Shown here: in pieces, positions 7,756-17,542 of the stretch
Numbering within the stretch: the stretch's first letter is position 1
Layout: each line of letters begins with the position of its first letter
Assembly: GCA_017511465.1 (NCBI GenBank)
Contig: JAFWJU010000110.1
Location: 1 to 58,941 of the forward strand
Source: Eggerthellaceae bacterium
Lineage (GTDB): Bacteria > Actinomycetota > Coriobacteriia > Coriobacteriales > Eggerthellaceae
Reading direction: 5' to 3'
DNA length: 58,941 nt
Notes under the pieces: model-generated
Seen by the model: only the letters and a program-made list of their open reading frames with translations
Told to the model about the DNA's origin: nothing
Database searches by the model: none
Program-made: the position numbers and the translations under genes

Positions 7756-9516
7756 ATGGCTGGCGCTGGGCGAGGTCCGCGCGAGCCGCGCAGCGGGCGC
7801 TCCACGGCAGCCGATTTCGAACGCTATGTATCCCGGGGAAGCAACCGCGTCTTCGTCGTCGTGGTCGTGTTCTTGCTGTTTGCGGCACTGTTCTTCGTGC
7901 GTCTCGTGTATCTGCAAGTAATCATGGCGAACCAATACGCCGAGCAAGCCCAGCAGTCGCGCACGATAGGCTTCGTCGTGGAACCGCGGCGCGGAACGAT
8001 TTACGATCGCAACGGGCATATTCTTGCCATCAGCGTGGATGCGTACACCATTTACGCAAATCCTTCCGAGATCACCGAGCCGGGTTCCACGTCACGTGCC
8101 TGCGCCGAAGTGCTCGGCGGCAAGGCGCAAGACTACGTCGAGGCTTTGTCGCAGGGCGAATCGGCAACGTTCACGTTCATCAAGCGCAAGGCCGATGTCG
8201 ACCAGGCTAACAAGCTGCGCGAGATGAACTTGCCCGGCATCTACTTCATCGAGGACACGCGCCGCGAGTACCCGTATGGCCAGACGGGCGGTCAGGTCAT
8301 CGGGGCTTGCAGCGTGGCCGTCGACGAAGAGCGCAACCGCGAGTACTACGACGGCATCTGCGGAATGGAGCTGTACTACAACACCATCTTGGCGGGCACG
8401 CCCGGGTATTACGAAGCCGAGGTCGGTGCCGACGGCACGCCCATACCCGGTGGCGTACACGAGTCGAAACGCGCTGTCGAGGGCCAGGATATCGTCATCT
8501 CCATCGACATCGAGTTCCAGGAAGAAGTCGAGAAGGCCCTCGCCGCCGATGTGAAACGCGTCGGCGGGAAAGGCGGTTCGGCTGTCGTCATGGACGCCAC
8601 GACCGGCGAGATTTACGCCGCTGCATCGGATCCGTTCTTCAATCCAGCCGATCGCACGAACGTGCCCGAGGGCTCGATGCAGCTGAAGGCGGCCACGAAC
8701 CTGTTCGAGCCCGGCTCGATTTTCAAGACCGTGTCGGCCACGGCGATCCTCGAAGAGGAGACCATGACCCCCGACACCGAGATCACCGTGCCCGAGTACA
8801 TCGAGGCAGACGGCTACATCGTCGCGGATGCCTATGACCACGAAGAGGTCAAGTGGTCGCTGCGCACCATCATCAACAAGTCGTCGAACATCGGCATCTC
8901 GCTTTCGGTCGAGAAGTTCCTGGGCTTCCAGAAGTTCTACGATTCCATCCTTCGTTACCGCTTCAACGAGTTGACGGGCGTCGATTATCCGGGCGAGCAG
9001 TTGGGCTACTTGCTCGATTTCGACTACTGGTCGCGTGTTCAGGGCTACAACGTCACGTTTGGCCAGGGCATCTCGATCAATGCCCTGCAGATTTTGTGCT
9101 TCTATGGCGCGCTGATCAATGACGGCGTCGAGGTGACGCCCCACTTCTTGCTGCGCAAGCCGCAGACCGAAGAGGTTCCCACGTGGGAAACGCATGAGAT
9201 CATCAAGAACAAGAACGCAATCGAGCCCATGGTCAGCATGTTGCAAACGGTCGTGACCGATGGCACGGGCACCGATGCGGCTATCGAGGGCTACGATTGC
9301 GCCGGCAAGACGTCAACTGCCGAGATTTTCGATATGGAAGGCGGCTACCGCGTTGATGCCGTGAACATCGCCTTCACGGGATTCATCGCCAATTCGAACA
9401 GTCCGCTCGTCTGTTTCTGCGGAGCCGATGAGGTACCTGCCGACCGTCACGTCACCCCCATGTTTCAAGATATAATGACGCATGCGATAAACCGATATAA
9501 CATCGTTCCAGATTAA
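7756..9516 (+). CDS. ftsI: Class B penicillin-binding protein (FtsI/PBP3 type)
   Basis: The septal peptidoglycan transpeptidase. A short cytoplasmic N-terminus and one membrane span (about residues 34-54, VFVVVVVFLLFAALFFVRLV) anchor it. The dimerisation region follows with EPRRGTIYDRNGHILA. The transpeptidase domain contains the SxxK serine in EPGSIFKTVS, the SxN motif in KSSNIGIS and the KTG-type box AGKTSTAE. No PASTA repeats are present. The length is 586 residues. It begins 3 bases after ftsL. Confidence 0.93.
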   Translation: MAGAGRGPREPRSGRSTAADFERYVSRGSNRVFVVVVVFLLFAALFFVRLVYLQVIMANQYAEQAQQSRTIGFVVEPRRGTIYDRNGHILAISVDAYTIYANPSEITEPGSTSRACAEVLGGKAQDYVEALSQGESATFTFIKRKADVDQANKLREMNLPGIYFIEDTRREYPYGQTGGQVIGACSVAVDEERNREYYDGICGMELYYNTILAGTPGYYEAEVGADGTPIPGGVHESKRAVEGQDIVISIDIEFQEEVEKALAADVKRVGGKGGSAVVMDATTGEIYAAASDPFFNPADRTNVPEGSMQLKAATNLFEPGSIFKTVSATAILEEETMTPDTEITVPEYIEADGYIVADAYDHEEVKWSLRTIINKSSNIGISLSVEKFLGFQKFYDSILRYRFNELTGVDYPGEQLGYLLDFDYWSRVQGYNVTFGQGISINALQILCFYGALINDGVEVTPHFLLRKPQTEEVPTWETHEIIKNKNAIEPMVSMLQTVVTDGTGTDAAIEGYDCAGKTSTAEIFDMEGGYRVDAVNIAFTGFIANSNSPLVCFCGADEVPADRHVTPMFQDIMTHAINRYNIVPD

Positions 9517-9526
9517 GGCGGGCGTC

Positions 9527-11002
9527 ATGGCTACTTGTTCCGAACTCTTCATTGGGCTTGATTGTACGATAATCGGTGATTCCGCAGGTGAAGTGGGTGG
9601 TTTGGCCTACCGCAGCGATGCTGTGAAGCCAGATGACATGTTCTTCTGCATCGTCGGCTTCAAAGTTGACGGCCACTCGTTTGCGCAGGACGCCATCGAC
9701 CGCGGCGCAAAGTTCATCGTGGCAGAGCGACGTCTGTACCAAGCCGATACGTCTCAAGTCACCGTCATCATCGTCAACGACTCGCGCAAGGCCATGGCAC
9801 ACGTCGCTGCGCGTTTCTATGGAAATCCGTCAGCGGATTTCAACCTTGTGGGCGTCACCGGCACGAACGGCAAGACAACCACGACGTACCTCGTCGAGCA
9901 GATTGCGCGCGGCCAGGGCAAGCGCTGCGGCGTTATCGGCACGGTCGGCGTCGAGATTGCCGGCGTGCGCGAGAAGGCCGAGCACACCACGCCCGAGTCG
10001 CCCGACCTGCAGCGCACTTTCGCGCGCATGCGCGAGGCCAGCTGCAATGTCGTGGCCATGGAGGTTTCGTCCCATGCGCTTGACCTGCAGCGCACCTGGG
10101 GCACGAAGTTCGCCGTCACGGCGTTCACGAACCTGACGCAGGATCACCTTGATTATCACCACACGTTCGAGGCTTATTTCGAGGCCAAGGCGCTGTTGTT
10201 CTCGAACGGCTATCCGGCCAAGCGCGTCATTTGCGTCGATGACAAATGGGGTCGCGAGCTGTTGCGCCGCTGTTCGGCAGCTGACGATTGGGTAATCACC
10301 ACGGGCTTCGATTCGTCGGCGCAGATTCATCCCGTGACAGTCGAATACGCCTCTGATCACACGTACGTCGAGCTTGACGTACGTGGTCGCCGTGTGGCGT
10401 TCACATATCCGCTTGTGGGCCGTTTCAACGTGTCGAACGTCATGTGCGCATTTGGCATCGCCAAGGCGCTCGGTTACGAGAACGAGGACATCGCACGTGC
10501 TCTGGAGGCTGCCCCGCAGGTGCCGGGCCGCTTAGAGCGGGTGCACGCGAAAGCCGACGGCGGCATTTCGGTGTTCGTCGATTACGCGCACACTCCCGAT
10601 GCGCTTGCCAAGGCAATCGCGTCCATCAAGGCGCTCAGCACGGGCCGTACGCTTGTCGTGTTCGGCTGCGGTGGCGACCGCGATGCCTCCAAGCGCTCGA
10701 TCATGGGTCGGGCGGCGCTTGACGGCGATTACGCCATCGTGACATCGGACAACCCCCGAACCGAGAAGCCCGCCGATATCATCAGCGACATTTTGGGCGG
10801 CATGAGTTCGGGTGAGGGCCGTTACGAGGTTGTACCCGATCGCCGCGAGGCCATTGCACGTGCCATCCAACTGGCAGAGTCGGGCGATTCCATCTTGATT
10901 GCGGGTAAAGGCCACGAGGATTATCAGATTATTGGAAGCGAAGTGCGCCATTTCGACGACCGCGAGGTCGCCGCTGAGGAGTTGGAGCGCGTTTTCGCGT
11001 AG
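9527..11002 (+). CDS. murE: UDP-MurNAc-tripeptide synthetase MurE
   Basis: Adds the third residue to the peptidoglycan stem peptide in the cytoplasm. The ATP-binding loop TGTNGKTTTT is at residues 111-120, and the central domain carries HTTPESPDLQ and AMEVSSHAL. The motif DNPR near residues 408-411 (TSDNPRTEKP) is the form that recognises meso-diaminopimelate. This predicts a DAP-type cell wall. The length is 491 residues. Confidence 0.95.
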   Translation: MATCSELFIGLDCTIIGDSAGEVGGLAYRSDAVKPDDMFFCIVGFKVDGHSFAQDAIDRGAKFIVAERRLYQADTSQVTVIIVNDSRKAMAHVAARFYGNPSADFNLVGVTGTNGKTTTTYLVEQIARGQGKRCGVIGTVGVEIAGVREKAEHTTPESPDLQRTFARMREASCNVVAMEVSSHALDLQRTWGTKFAVTAFTNLTQDHLDYHHTFEAYFEAKALLFSNGYPAKRVICVDDKWGRELLRRCSAADDWVITTGFDSSAQIHPVTVEYASDHTYVELDVRGRRVAFTYPLVGRFNVSNVMCAFGIAKALGYENEDIARALEAAPQVPGRLERVHAKADGGISVFVDYAHTPDALAKAIASIKALSTGRTLVVFGCGGDRDASKRSIMGRAALDGDYAIVTSDNPRTEKPADIISDILGGMSSGEGRYEVVPDRREAIARAIQLAESGDSILIAGKGHEDYQIIGSEVRHFDDREVAAEELERVFA

Positions 11003-11008
11003 GGGATC

Positions 11009-12508
11009 ATGAAACTAAGCGTTACTGAAATAACCGAAGCTGTATCCGGACGCATATACGAGTCGTCCGCATTGAGCGAAAAGGAAGGGCGCCAAGCGCC
11101 TGCAGCATTTGAATCGATAGTCGCCACAGGCATGACGTGGGATTCCCGCACCGTGCAACCCGGCGACCTGTATGTGGCTTTGCCGGGAGAGCGTGTCGAC
11201 GGACACGATTATGCGGCAGCTGCCGTCCAAGCGGGAGCAGCTTGCGTGCTTGCCTCGCGCGAGGTGGAGGTTGCAGCACCTGTCGTCCTCGTCGACGACA
11301 CTGCCCGTGCACTGACCGACTTGGCTGCCTATTGGCGCAGCCGCCTGCACGGCACGGTCGTGGGCCTTACGGGTTCCACGGGCAAGACCACGACGAAGGG
11401 CCTCGTGCGCGACGTGCTGTCCGCTGCGGGCACGGTCGTGGCCACCAAAGCCAACCAGAACAACGAGCTGGGCGTTCCCGCCACGCTGCTCGCCGCCGAC
11501 GAGGACACCGATTTCGTCGTCGTCGAGATGGGCATGCGCGGCGAAGGTCAAATTCGGGCGCTCTGCGACATTGCCAAACCAGACTGGGGTTTGGTCACCA
11601 ATGTGGGCGAAAGCCACATCGAGCTGTTGGGCAGTCGCGAGAACATCGCCCGAGCGAAAGGCGAGCTGTTCGCAGCGCTTCCCGAAGGCGGAATAGCATT
11701 CGCGAATGAAGCCGACGATTATGTCTCGGTGCTGTGCCCATTCGAGTTGTACGACCGTGGGGTGCTTACCGTGTATTTCGAGGGCGGTGACGCAGAGCCG
11801 CACGTAGACGAGCTATGCGTGTTCGATTCGCCCTATTACAATCCTTTCGTGTACGCCAGCGGCATCGTGCTCGACGCCGATGGTCGTCCGTCGTTCACCA
11901 TGCATGCCACGCAATTCGGCGACCACGGCAAACCCCAAGCCGACGGCGCCTGCGAGTGCCTGCTCGAGCTGCGCGGTGTGCACAATGTGTCAAATGCCTG
12001 CTCGGCTGCAGCAGTCGGCTTGATGGCCGGACTCACGTTGGCGGAATGCTGTGCGGCGCTTGCGAAGTCGCAGCCCGAACAGGGCCGTCAGCGCATCATC
12101 CGCACTCAGGCGGGCGTCACGGTTGTCGACGACGCCTACAATGCCAACCCCGATTCGATGCGCGCGTCGCTTGCCACGTTTGCAGCGCTTGACGTGCCAG
12201 GGCGCCATATCGCCGTGCTCGGCGACATGGGCGAGCTTGGCGCGTTCGCGAAAGAGTGCCACGAGCGCGTGGGTGCCATTGCGGGCCAGTCGAACCTCGA
12301 CTGTCTCATCTGCGTCGGCGAGCTTGCCGAGCACATCGCCCTTGCGGCAACCGATGCCGGCATGCCGTTTGCCAATGTGCGTCACGTGTCCGCAGTCGAC
12401 ACCGCGCTCGTCGAATTGAACTCGCTTGTAAAGCCCGGCGACGCCGTGCTCGTGAAAGCGTCGCATTTCATGGAATTCGATCGCATCGTCGAAGGGCTGG
12501 TGAGCTAA
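11009..12508 (+). CDS. murF: UDP-MurNAc-tripeptide--D-Ala-D-Ala ligase MurF
   Basis: Completes the UDP-MurNAc-pentapeptide by adding D-Ala-D-Ala. The P-loop GSTGKTTTKGLV lies near residues 118-129. NQNNELGVPATLL, VVEMGMRGEGQI and VVDDAYNANPDSM are Mur-ligase and MurF signatures. The length is 499 residues, slightly long; a region near residues 245-315 is less conserved. It follows murE by 6 bases. Confidence 0.95.
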   Translation: MKLSVTEITEAVSGRIYESSALSEKEGRQAPAAFESIVATGMTWDSRTVQPGDLYVALPGERVDGHDYAAAAVQAGAACVLASREVEVAAPVVLVDDTARALTDLAAYWRSRLHGTVVGLTGSTGKTTTKGLVRDVLSAAGTVVATKANQNNELGVPATLLAADEDTDFVVVEMGMRGEGQIRALCDIAKPDWGLVTNVGESHIELLGSRENIARAKGELFAALPEGGIAFANEADDYVSVLCPFELYDRGVLTVYFEGGDAEPHVDELCVFDSPYYNPFVYASGIVLDADGRPSFTMHATQFGDHGKPQADGACECLLELRGVHNVSNACSAAAVGLMAGLTLAECCAALAKSQPEQGRQRIIRTQAGVTVVDDAYNANPDSMRASLATFAALDVPGRHIAVLGDMGELGAFAKECHERVGAIAGQSNLDCLICVGELAEHIALAATDAGMPFANVRHVSAVDTALVELNSLVKPGDAVLVKASHFMEFDRIVEGLVS

Positions 12509-12509
12509 C

Positions 12510-13562
12510 ATGCTCTCGCCGTTGTTTGCCCAATACCCGACATTCCTCGTGTTCCTCGCGGTGTTCGTGTCGATTGTCCTGACCATGATATTCATGCCGG
12601 GCTGGATCCGCTTCCTGCGGTCGAGCCATATCGGCCAGCAAGTGCGTGACGACGGTCCCGAGACACATCTGGTCAAGCAAGGAACCCCCACGATGGGCGG
12701 CGTCATCATGCTCATCGCGTTGGTCGTGTCCGTTCTCATCATGGGATTGCCCACGCTCGAGTCGTACGTGCTCATCGGCGCCATTTTGCTGACGGGTGCG
12801 TTGGGCCTGTACGACGACGCGTCGAAGGTCATCCATGAGCGTTCCTTGGGCTTGACGCCACGTGCCAAGCTCATCGGCCAATTCATCATCGCCACTGTGT
12901 TTACCGTTGTCGCCGTGAACTGCTTCTACATTCAGCCGACGGTCATCATCCCGTTTATCGCAACCATCGACCTGGGCATCCTGTACACGGTCATTCCCCT
13001 GGGCGAAGGCGCTTTGTACCTGCCGTGGCTCTACATCGTGTTCGTCGACATCCTGCTGGTGGGCATGTGCAACGCCGTCAACCTCACCGACGGCCTTGAC
13101 GGCCTGGCGGCGGGCACGGTCATGGTCGTGATGCTGGTCATGGCAGCCATCGCGTTCCGATCGAACCTGCTCGAGCCCGCCATCGTCGCGGCTGCGCTTG
13201 CCGGCACGTGCATCGGCTTTTTGTGGTTCAACTCGTATCCAGCCGACATCTTCATGGGCGATACCGGGTCGCTTGCGCTGGGCATGGGGCTCGGTTGCCT
13301 TGCCGTGCTGACGAAGACCGAGTTCATCGTCATCATCATCGGCGGCTTGTTCGTGGCCGAAGCGCTGTCTGTCATGATCCAAGTCTTCCATTTCAAGCGC
13401 ACGGGCAAGCGCGTGTTCCTCATGGCGCCCTTGCACCATCATTTCGAGAAGAAGGGCTGGTCCGAGACCAAGGTGGTCATCCGCTTCTGGATCATCTCGG
13501 GCGTGTGCGCTGCCATAGGCTTCTCGCTGTACTTCGCCGGCGGTTTCTTCGGAGTCGGCTAG
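12510..13562 (+). CDS. mraY: Phospho-N-acetylmuramoyl-pentapeptide transferase MraY
   Basis: Integral membrane enzyme that makes lipid I from UDP-MurNAc-pentapeptide and undecaprenyl phosphate. About ten hydrophobic spans are seen. The catalytic aspartates fall in LYDDASKV and in NLTDGLDGLA, and FMGDTGSLALG and PLHHHFEKKGW are family signatures. The length is 350 residues. It starts 1 base after the murF stop. Confidence 0.96.
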   Translation: MLSPLFAQYPTFLVFLAVFVSIVLTMIFMPGWIRFLRSSHIGQQVRDDGPETHLVKQGTPTMGGVIMLIALVVSVLIMGLPTLESYVLIGAILLTGALGLYDDASKVIHERSLGLTPRAKLIGQFIIATVFTVVAVNCFYIQPTVIIPFIATIDLGILYTVIPLGEGALYLPWLYIVFVDILLVGMCNAVNLTDGLDGLAAGTVMVVMLVMAAIAFRSNLLEPAIVAAALAGTCIGFLWFNSYPADIFMGDTGSLALGMGLGCLAVLTKTEFIVIIIGGLFVAEALSVMIQVFHFKRTGKRVFLMAPLHHHFEKKGWSETKVVIRFWIISGVCAAIGFSLYFAGGFFGVG

Positions 13563-13563
13563 C

Positions 13564-15195
13564 ATGAGGCGTGTCGATCAAAACATCGGACGCGTCCTTG
13601 TCTTGGGGCTGGGCAAATCAGGTAAGTCGGTCGCGCGTTATTGCGCAGACCTGCTGGGCGTGCGCGTCGAATCGATGTTCATCGCGGCTGGTGCCCGCAA
13701 CGACGATTCGGCTGCGTTCGTGCAATCGCTTGAAGGGGAGGGCGTTGCCTACGCGTTCGGCGATGACGCCTTGCAAGGCGATGTCGGTCACTTCGACGTG
13801 TGCATAGCCAGCCCCGGCATTCCGTTCTGGCACGAGCTGTACGTGCGCGGCGCGGAATTGAGCGACGAGATTATCAGCGAGGTCGAATTCGCCTGGCGCG
13901 AAAGCGATGCGGACAGCACTTGGGTGGCCATCACGGGCACGAACGGCAAGACTACGACGACGTCGCTTGCCGCGCACGTGCTGCGCGAATGCGGATTCGC
14001 CGCCAACGCCGTCGGCAACATCGGCGATGTGTGCCTCGATGCCGTGGCCGCTGGCGACACGAGCGTGTACGTGGCCGAGGTGTCGTCATATCAGACGTAT
14101 TCAACCCGCTTGTTCGCGCCCGACGTCGCCGTCATGCTGAACATCACGCCCGATCACATTCACTGGCATCAGACCCTCGATGCCTATGCCCAGGCCAAGT
14201 TCAAGCTCATCGATAACATGTTTGCTTGCGACGGACACGGCGAGGCCCTTTCGGATCACGCTGAAGCTCCCGCTCCTCGGACGGACGGAGCAGCTGCGGA
14301 ACTCGTCCGCTGCGCGGACTCAGACAGTCCTCGCTCCCGCTCCGCCCTTACTTCGTCGCAGCTTCAGAGAGATCCGAAAGGGCCTCGCCGTGTCCGTCGC
14401 ATTGTCATCCTCGATGCCACGAACGACGTGGTGCGCGCGAAGGTGCGCGAGCTTAAGGCCATGACGCGCGACGAGCGCGGGTTCGATTACGTCCCCATGG
14501 GCACGGCTGATGGCATCCATGGCGACATGCGCGCCAAGTGCGGAGCCGAAAACGCGGCGTTCCTCGATGAAGGGGATGTGCTGCACGTTGTGCTCGACGG
14601 TGTGGACCATGCGTTGGCAGCTGCTTCTGACTTGCAGATAAAGGGCGAGCATAACGCGTCGAACGCGCTGGCAGCCGCTGCAGTGGCCGTGGCTCTCGGT
14701 GCCGACGATTCGGCCATTGCAGCTGCGTTGGCAAACTTCCAGCCGCTCGTGCACCGCATCGAGCCGTGCGGCAGCGTGGAAGGCGTAGCGTGTTACAACG
14801 ATTCCAAGGCCACCAATGTCGATGCGACGCTGAAGGCTTTGCAGGCGTTCCCGGGTAAACGCGTCGTCATCATGCTTGGAGGCGATGATAAGGGCACCGA
14901 CCTTTCCGAACTCGTGGCGGCTGTGTACGAGCATGCGGGTGTAGCCGTGTGCTATGGCGAAGGCGGTCCGCGCTTCGCCGACGCTTTGGACGAGTCGCTG
15001 CCTCAGGGATTGCAACTCATCCGCGCATCGCATATGGAAGATGCGCTCGATGCGGCGCTTGATGCCGCCCAGCCAGGCGATGTGGTGCTGCTGTCGCCTA
15101 CGTGTGCCTCGTTCGACGAGTTCCGCTCGTTCGAGCATCGGGGCGATGTGTTCAAGCAGCTGGTGGCAGAGCGCGCGGCAGCTCGGGGCGTGTAG
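13564..15195 (+). CDS. murD: UDP-MurNAc-L-alanine--D-glutamate ligase MurD, with an in-frame palindromic insert
   Basis: Adds D-glutamate to UDP-MurNAc-L-Ala. The N-terminal Rossmann part has VLGLGKSGKSVARY. The ATP loop TGTNGKTTTT is near residue 124. The carbamylated-lysine helix is DAYAQAKFKLIDNM. The C-terminal domain has HRIEPCG, NDSKATNVDATLKAL and LGGDDKGTDLSEL. The protein is 543 residues against about 450 for the family. Residues about 222-280 are encoded by a foldback repeat (14227-14401). They sit in the loop between that helix and the next strand (RRIVILDATND), where insertion is likely tolerated. The reading frame stays open, so the gene is probably functional. It starts 1 base after mraY. 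Confidence 0.93.
   Translation: MRRVDQNIGRVLVLGLGKSGKSVARYCADLLGVRVESMFIAAGARNDDSAAFVQSLEGEGVAYAFGDDALQGDVGHFDVCIASPGIPFWHELYVRGAELSDEIISEVEFAWRESDADSTWVAITGTNGKTTTTSLAAHVLRECGFAANAVGNIGDVCLDAVAAGDTSVYVAEVSSYQTYSTRLFAPDVAVMLNITPDHIHWHQTLDAYAQAKFKLIDNMFACDGHGEALSDHAEAPAPRTDGAAAELVRCADSDSPRSRSALTSSQLQRDPKGPRRVRRIVILDATNDVVRAKVRELKAMTRDERGFDYVPMGTADGIHGDMRAKCGAENAAFLDEGDVLHVVLDGVDHALAAASDLQIKGEHNASNALAAAAVAVALGADDSAIAAALANFQPLVHRIEPCGSVEGVACYNDSKATNVDATLKALQAFPGKRVVIMLGGDDKGTDLSELVAAVYEHAGVAVCYGEGGPRFADALDESLPQGLQLIRASHMEDALDAALDAAQPGDVVLLSPTCASFDEFRSFEHRGDVFKQLVAERAAARGV
14227..14401 (-). repeat. Foldback element copy 1, inside murD
   Basis: Perfect 31-bp complementary arms at 14227-14257 and 14371-14401 enclose 113 bases. 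Read on the - strand, the interior begins TCTCTGAAGCTGCGA and ends AGCTTCAGCGT. It contains GAGGACTGTCTGAG and a small hairpin GTCCGC-GCA-GCGGAC (14305-14319). The first half matches copy 3 (22969-23080) with only about 5 differences over some 50 bases, yet the arms are unrelated between copies. The whole element is free of stop codons in the murD frame. Confidence 0.85.
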
Positions 15196-15198
15196 CGC

Positions 15199-16395
15199 AT
15201 GGCACGTGATCGCACGCAAAATACTGTCGTTTCCCCCGACACCAACGGTCCACGTCTTATCCTGTTGTTGGTCGTGTTGGCGTTAACGCTGCTCGGCTTC
15301 GTCATGATTTATTCCGCCTCGTCGATTTCCGCCATCACGGAGGAATCGGGTCAGGCGAGCTACCTCGTCGACCAGCTCGTGTTCGCTGTTATCGGGATCG
15401 TCGCCGCACTCGTGTTATGGAAGCTCATTCCGTATCGCTTTTGGGCAGGTCCCGCCATTTGGGTCATTTGGGGTGTCGCCGTCGTGTTGCTGCTGTTGAC
15501 GGCGCTTCTGGGCCTTACTGCCTTGGGCGCTCAGCGATGGCTTTCCATCGGCCCGTTCAGCCTGCAGCCTTCGGAATTCGTCAAGATCGCGCTCATCTTG
15601 ATGGCTGCACGCTTGTTCTCGGATTTGCGTGCTGGCGCCATCGACATGCAAACGTTCATCGTGCAGATACTGATCTTCGTCGTCGCGCCGACGGGTTTCC
15701 TGTTCATGACGCAATCAGACCTGGGCACTACGGCCATCATCGCCGTGGGCGTGCTCGGAGTCATGTGGCTGGGCGAAGTGCCGTTGCGCGTCATGCTCAT
15801 CACCATCGGGGCGCTTTTCGTGTTCGCCATCCTCGCGGTGCTGCTTTCAAGCTATCGTGGCGACCGTTTCCTGTACCTGAACCCATGGAACGATGGCGAA
15901 GGCGGACAAGGTGCTGGCTATCAGATCATCCACTCGTATTACGCGTTCGCAGAGGGCGGTATCTTCGGCTCGGGGCTTGGCAATTCGCGTGAGAAGTATT
16001 TGTACTTGCCCGAGTCCGAAACTGACTTCATCTATGCCATCATCGGCGAGGAGCTGGGTCTGATTGGCGCGGTGCTCGTCATCGTCGCGTTCCTCGTGCT
16101 GCTGTGGGCAGGCTTGCGCATCGCACGCGCAGCCACTGACGACTTCGGCGCGATGATTGCCGGCGCACTCACCATCATGCTGGTGTTCCAGGCATTCTTG
16201 AACATCGGTTGCGCCATCGGCGTGTTCCCGACGACGGGCAAGCCCTTGCCGTTCATTTCGTCAGGCGGATCGTCGCTTATCGCATCATTCATGATGGTTG
16301 GCATTATCATGGCCGTGTCCGAGGACTCGGCTGGCAAGGACATTTACGAACGTCGACGCGAGGATTTGCGCGTCGTGCGAAGGGCCGATAGTTAA
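15199..16395 (+). CDS. ftsW: Lipid II polymerase FtsW (SEDS family)
   Basis: SEDS glycosyltransferase that polymerises septal peptidoglycan together with the class B PBP. About ten membrane spans are predicted. Family motifs include GAQRWLSIGPFSLQPSEFVK, TQSDLGTTA, SYYAFAEGGIFGSGLGNSRE, and near the end GKPLPFISSGGSSL. The length is 398 residues. It starts 3 bases after murD. Confidence 0.93.
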   Translation: MARDRTQNTVVSPDTNGPRLILLLVVLALTLLGFVMIYSASSISAITEESGQASYLVDQLVFAVIGIVAALVLWKLIPYRFWAGPAIWVIWGVAVVLLLLTALLGLTALGAQRWLSIGPFSLQPSEFVKIALILMAARLFSDLRAGAIDMQTFIVQILIFVVAPTGFLFMTQSDLGTTAIIAVGVLGVMWLGEVPLRVMLITIGALFVFAILAVLLSSYRGDRFLYLNPWNDGEGGQGAGYQIIHSYYAFAEGGIFGSGLGNSREKYLYLPESETDFIYAIIGEELGLIGAVLVIVAFLVLLWAGLRIARAATDDFGAMIAGALTIMLVFQAFLNIGCAIGVFPTTGKPLPFISSGGSSLIASFMMVGIIMAVSEDSAGKDIYERRREDLRVVRRADS

Positions 16396-16422
16396 CAAAC
16401 GGGCGAAAAACGAGGAGCGGCC

Positions 16423-17517
16423 ATGTTAGCAGTGCTTTCGGGTGGGGGAACCGCAGGTCACATCAATCCGGCAATCGCCACGGCCGAGGTGTTGCGCGAG
16501 CGTGGCGTCGAAGTGCAGTTTGCGGGAAGGCCGGTCGGCAACGAGTCCGAATGGGTGCGTGCAGCCGGCATTCCCTTCAAGGCTTTTGAAGCCGAGGGCT
16601 TCCATCGCGGTCATCCCACGACATTGGTCAAGGGCTTAGCCATCGACGCGAAGAGCACGAAGCTGGCAAAGAAGTGGTTCCAGGAAATTAAGCCCGACGT
16701 TGTCGTGGGGTTTGGCGGCTATGTGGCGATTCCCGTCGGGCGCGCCGCCGTGCAGATGGGCATTCCCTTAGTCGTGCACGAGCAGAACTCGGTCATGGGT
16801 TGGACCAACCGGTACCTGTCGGGCAAGGCGAGCGCCGTATGCCTGACGTACGACCATGCCGCTTCTGCCGTGAAGGATTCCTCGAAGGTTGTGGTGACTG
16901 GCTGCCCGGTGCGCAAGTCGGTGTTTGCGACGACGCGCGAAGAAGCCCGCAAAGAACTCGGCATTCCCGCGGATGCGCGGATGCTGCTCGTAACCGGCGG
17001 AAGCTTGGGAGCGCGTCACCTTAACCAGGCGATGTGCGCCATGAAGGATGAGCTGCTGAGCCGCGACGACCTGATCGTCATTCACGTGACCGGTCCCAAA
17101 GAGCTTGATTCGGTGACTGAGGCGATTGCCCTGACCGACGAGGAGCAGAAGCGGTGGCGCTTGTACGGCTTCACCACTCAAATGCCCGCGTGCATGGCGG
17201 CTACCGACGCCATCGTGTCACGTGCCGGCGCATCGTCGCTCGCCGAAATCTCGGCTCGCGGCATTCCGGCTGTGCTCGTGCCGTTCCCGCATGCGACCGC
17301 AGACCATCAGACGACAAACGCCCGCGCGTATGTCGATGCAGGGTGTGCCCATATGATTGCAGACGATCAGGTCGAAACCCCCGAATTCAAACGCATTGTC
17401 ACCGAGTTGGTCGACGATGCCGATCTGCGCGCTTCGATGACCGCCGCGGCTAAGGCGCAAAACACCGCAAACGCTGCCACCGCTTTGGCGGACATCGTGA
17501 TGCAAGCCGCCAAGTAG
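16423..17517 (+). CDS. murG: UDP-GlcNAc:lipid I N-acetylglucosaminyltransferase MurG
   Basis: Membrane-associated GT28 enzyme that turns lipid I into lipid II. The N-terminal GGGTAGHINPAIATAEVL loop is clear. VVGFGGYVAIPVGRAA, VHEQNSVMGWTNR, VTGGSLGARHLNQ and the donor-binding SRAGASSLAEISARGIP are present. The length is 364 residues. It is the last + strand gene of this dcw block; a foldback element follows, and ftsQ converges from the other side. Confidence 0.96.
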   Translation: MLAVLSGGGTAGHINPAIATAEVLRERGVEVQFAGRPVGNESEWVRAAGIPFKAFEAEGFHRGHPTTLVKGLAIDAKSTKLAKKWFQEIKPDVVVGFGGYVAIPVGRAAVQMGIPLVVHEQNSVMGWTNRYLSGKASAVCLTYDHAASAVKDSSKVVVTGCPVRKSVFATTREEARKELGIPADARMLLVTGGSLGARHLNQAMCAMKDELLSRDDLIVIHVTGPKELDSVTEAIALTDEEQKRWRLYGFTTQMPACMAATDAIVSRAGASSLAEISARGIPAVLVPFPHATADHQTTNARAYVDAGCAHMIADDQVETPEFKRIVTELVDDADLRASMTAAAKAQNTANAATALADIVMQAAK

Positions 17518-17542
17518 CTTTTTGCCCAGCAGAGAGAGTGTC

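Noticed and set aside
6742..8019. 425-codon open frame on the - strand opposite rsmH, ftsL and ftsI
   Set aside because: It is a mirror of three well-supported genes and its translation has no recognisable domain. Long antisense frames are common in GC-rich DNA.
14227..14401. Frameshift or pseudogene in murD
   Set aside because: The frame is continuous through the insert, and all motifs on both sides are intact.
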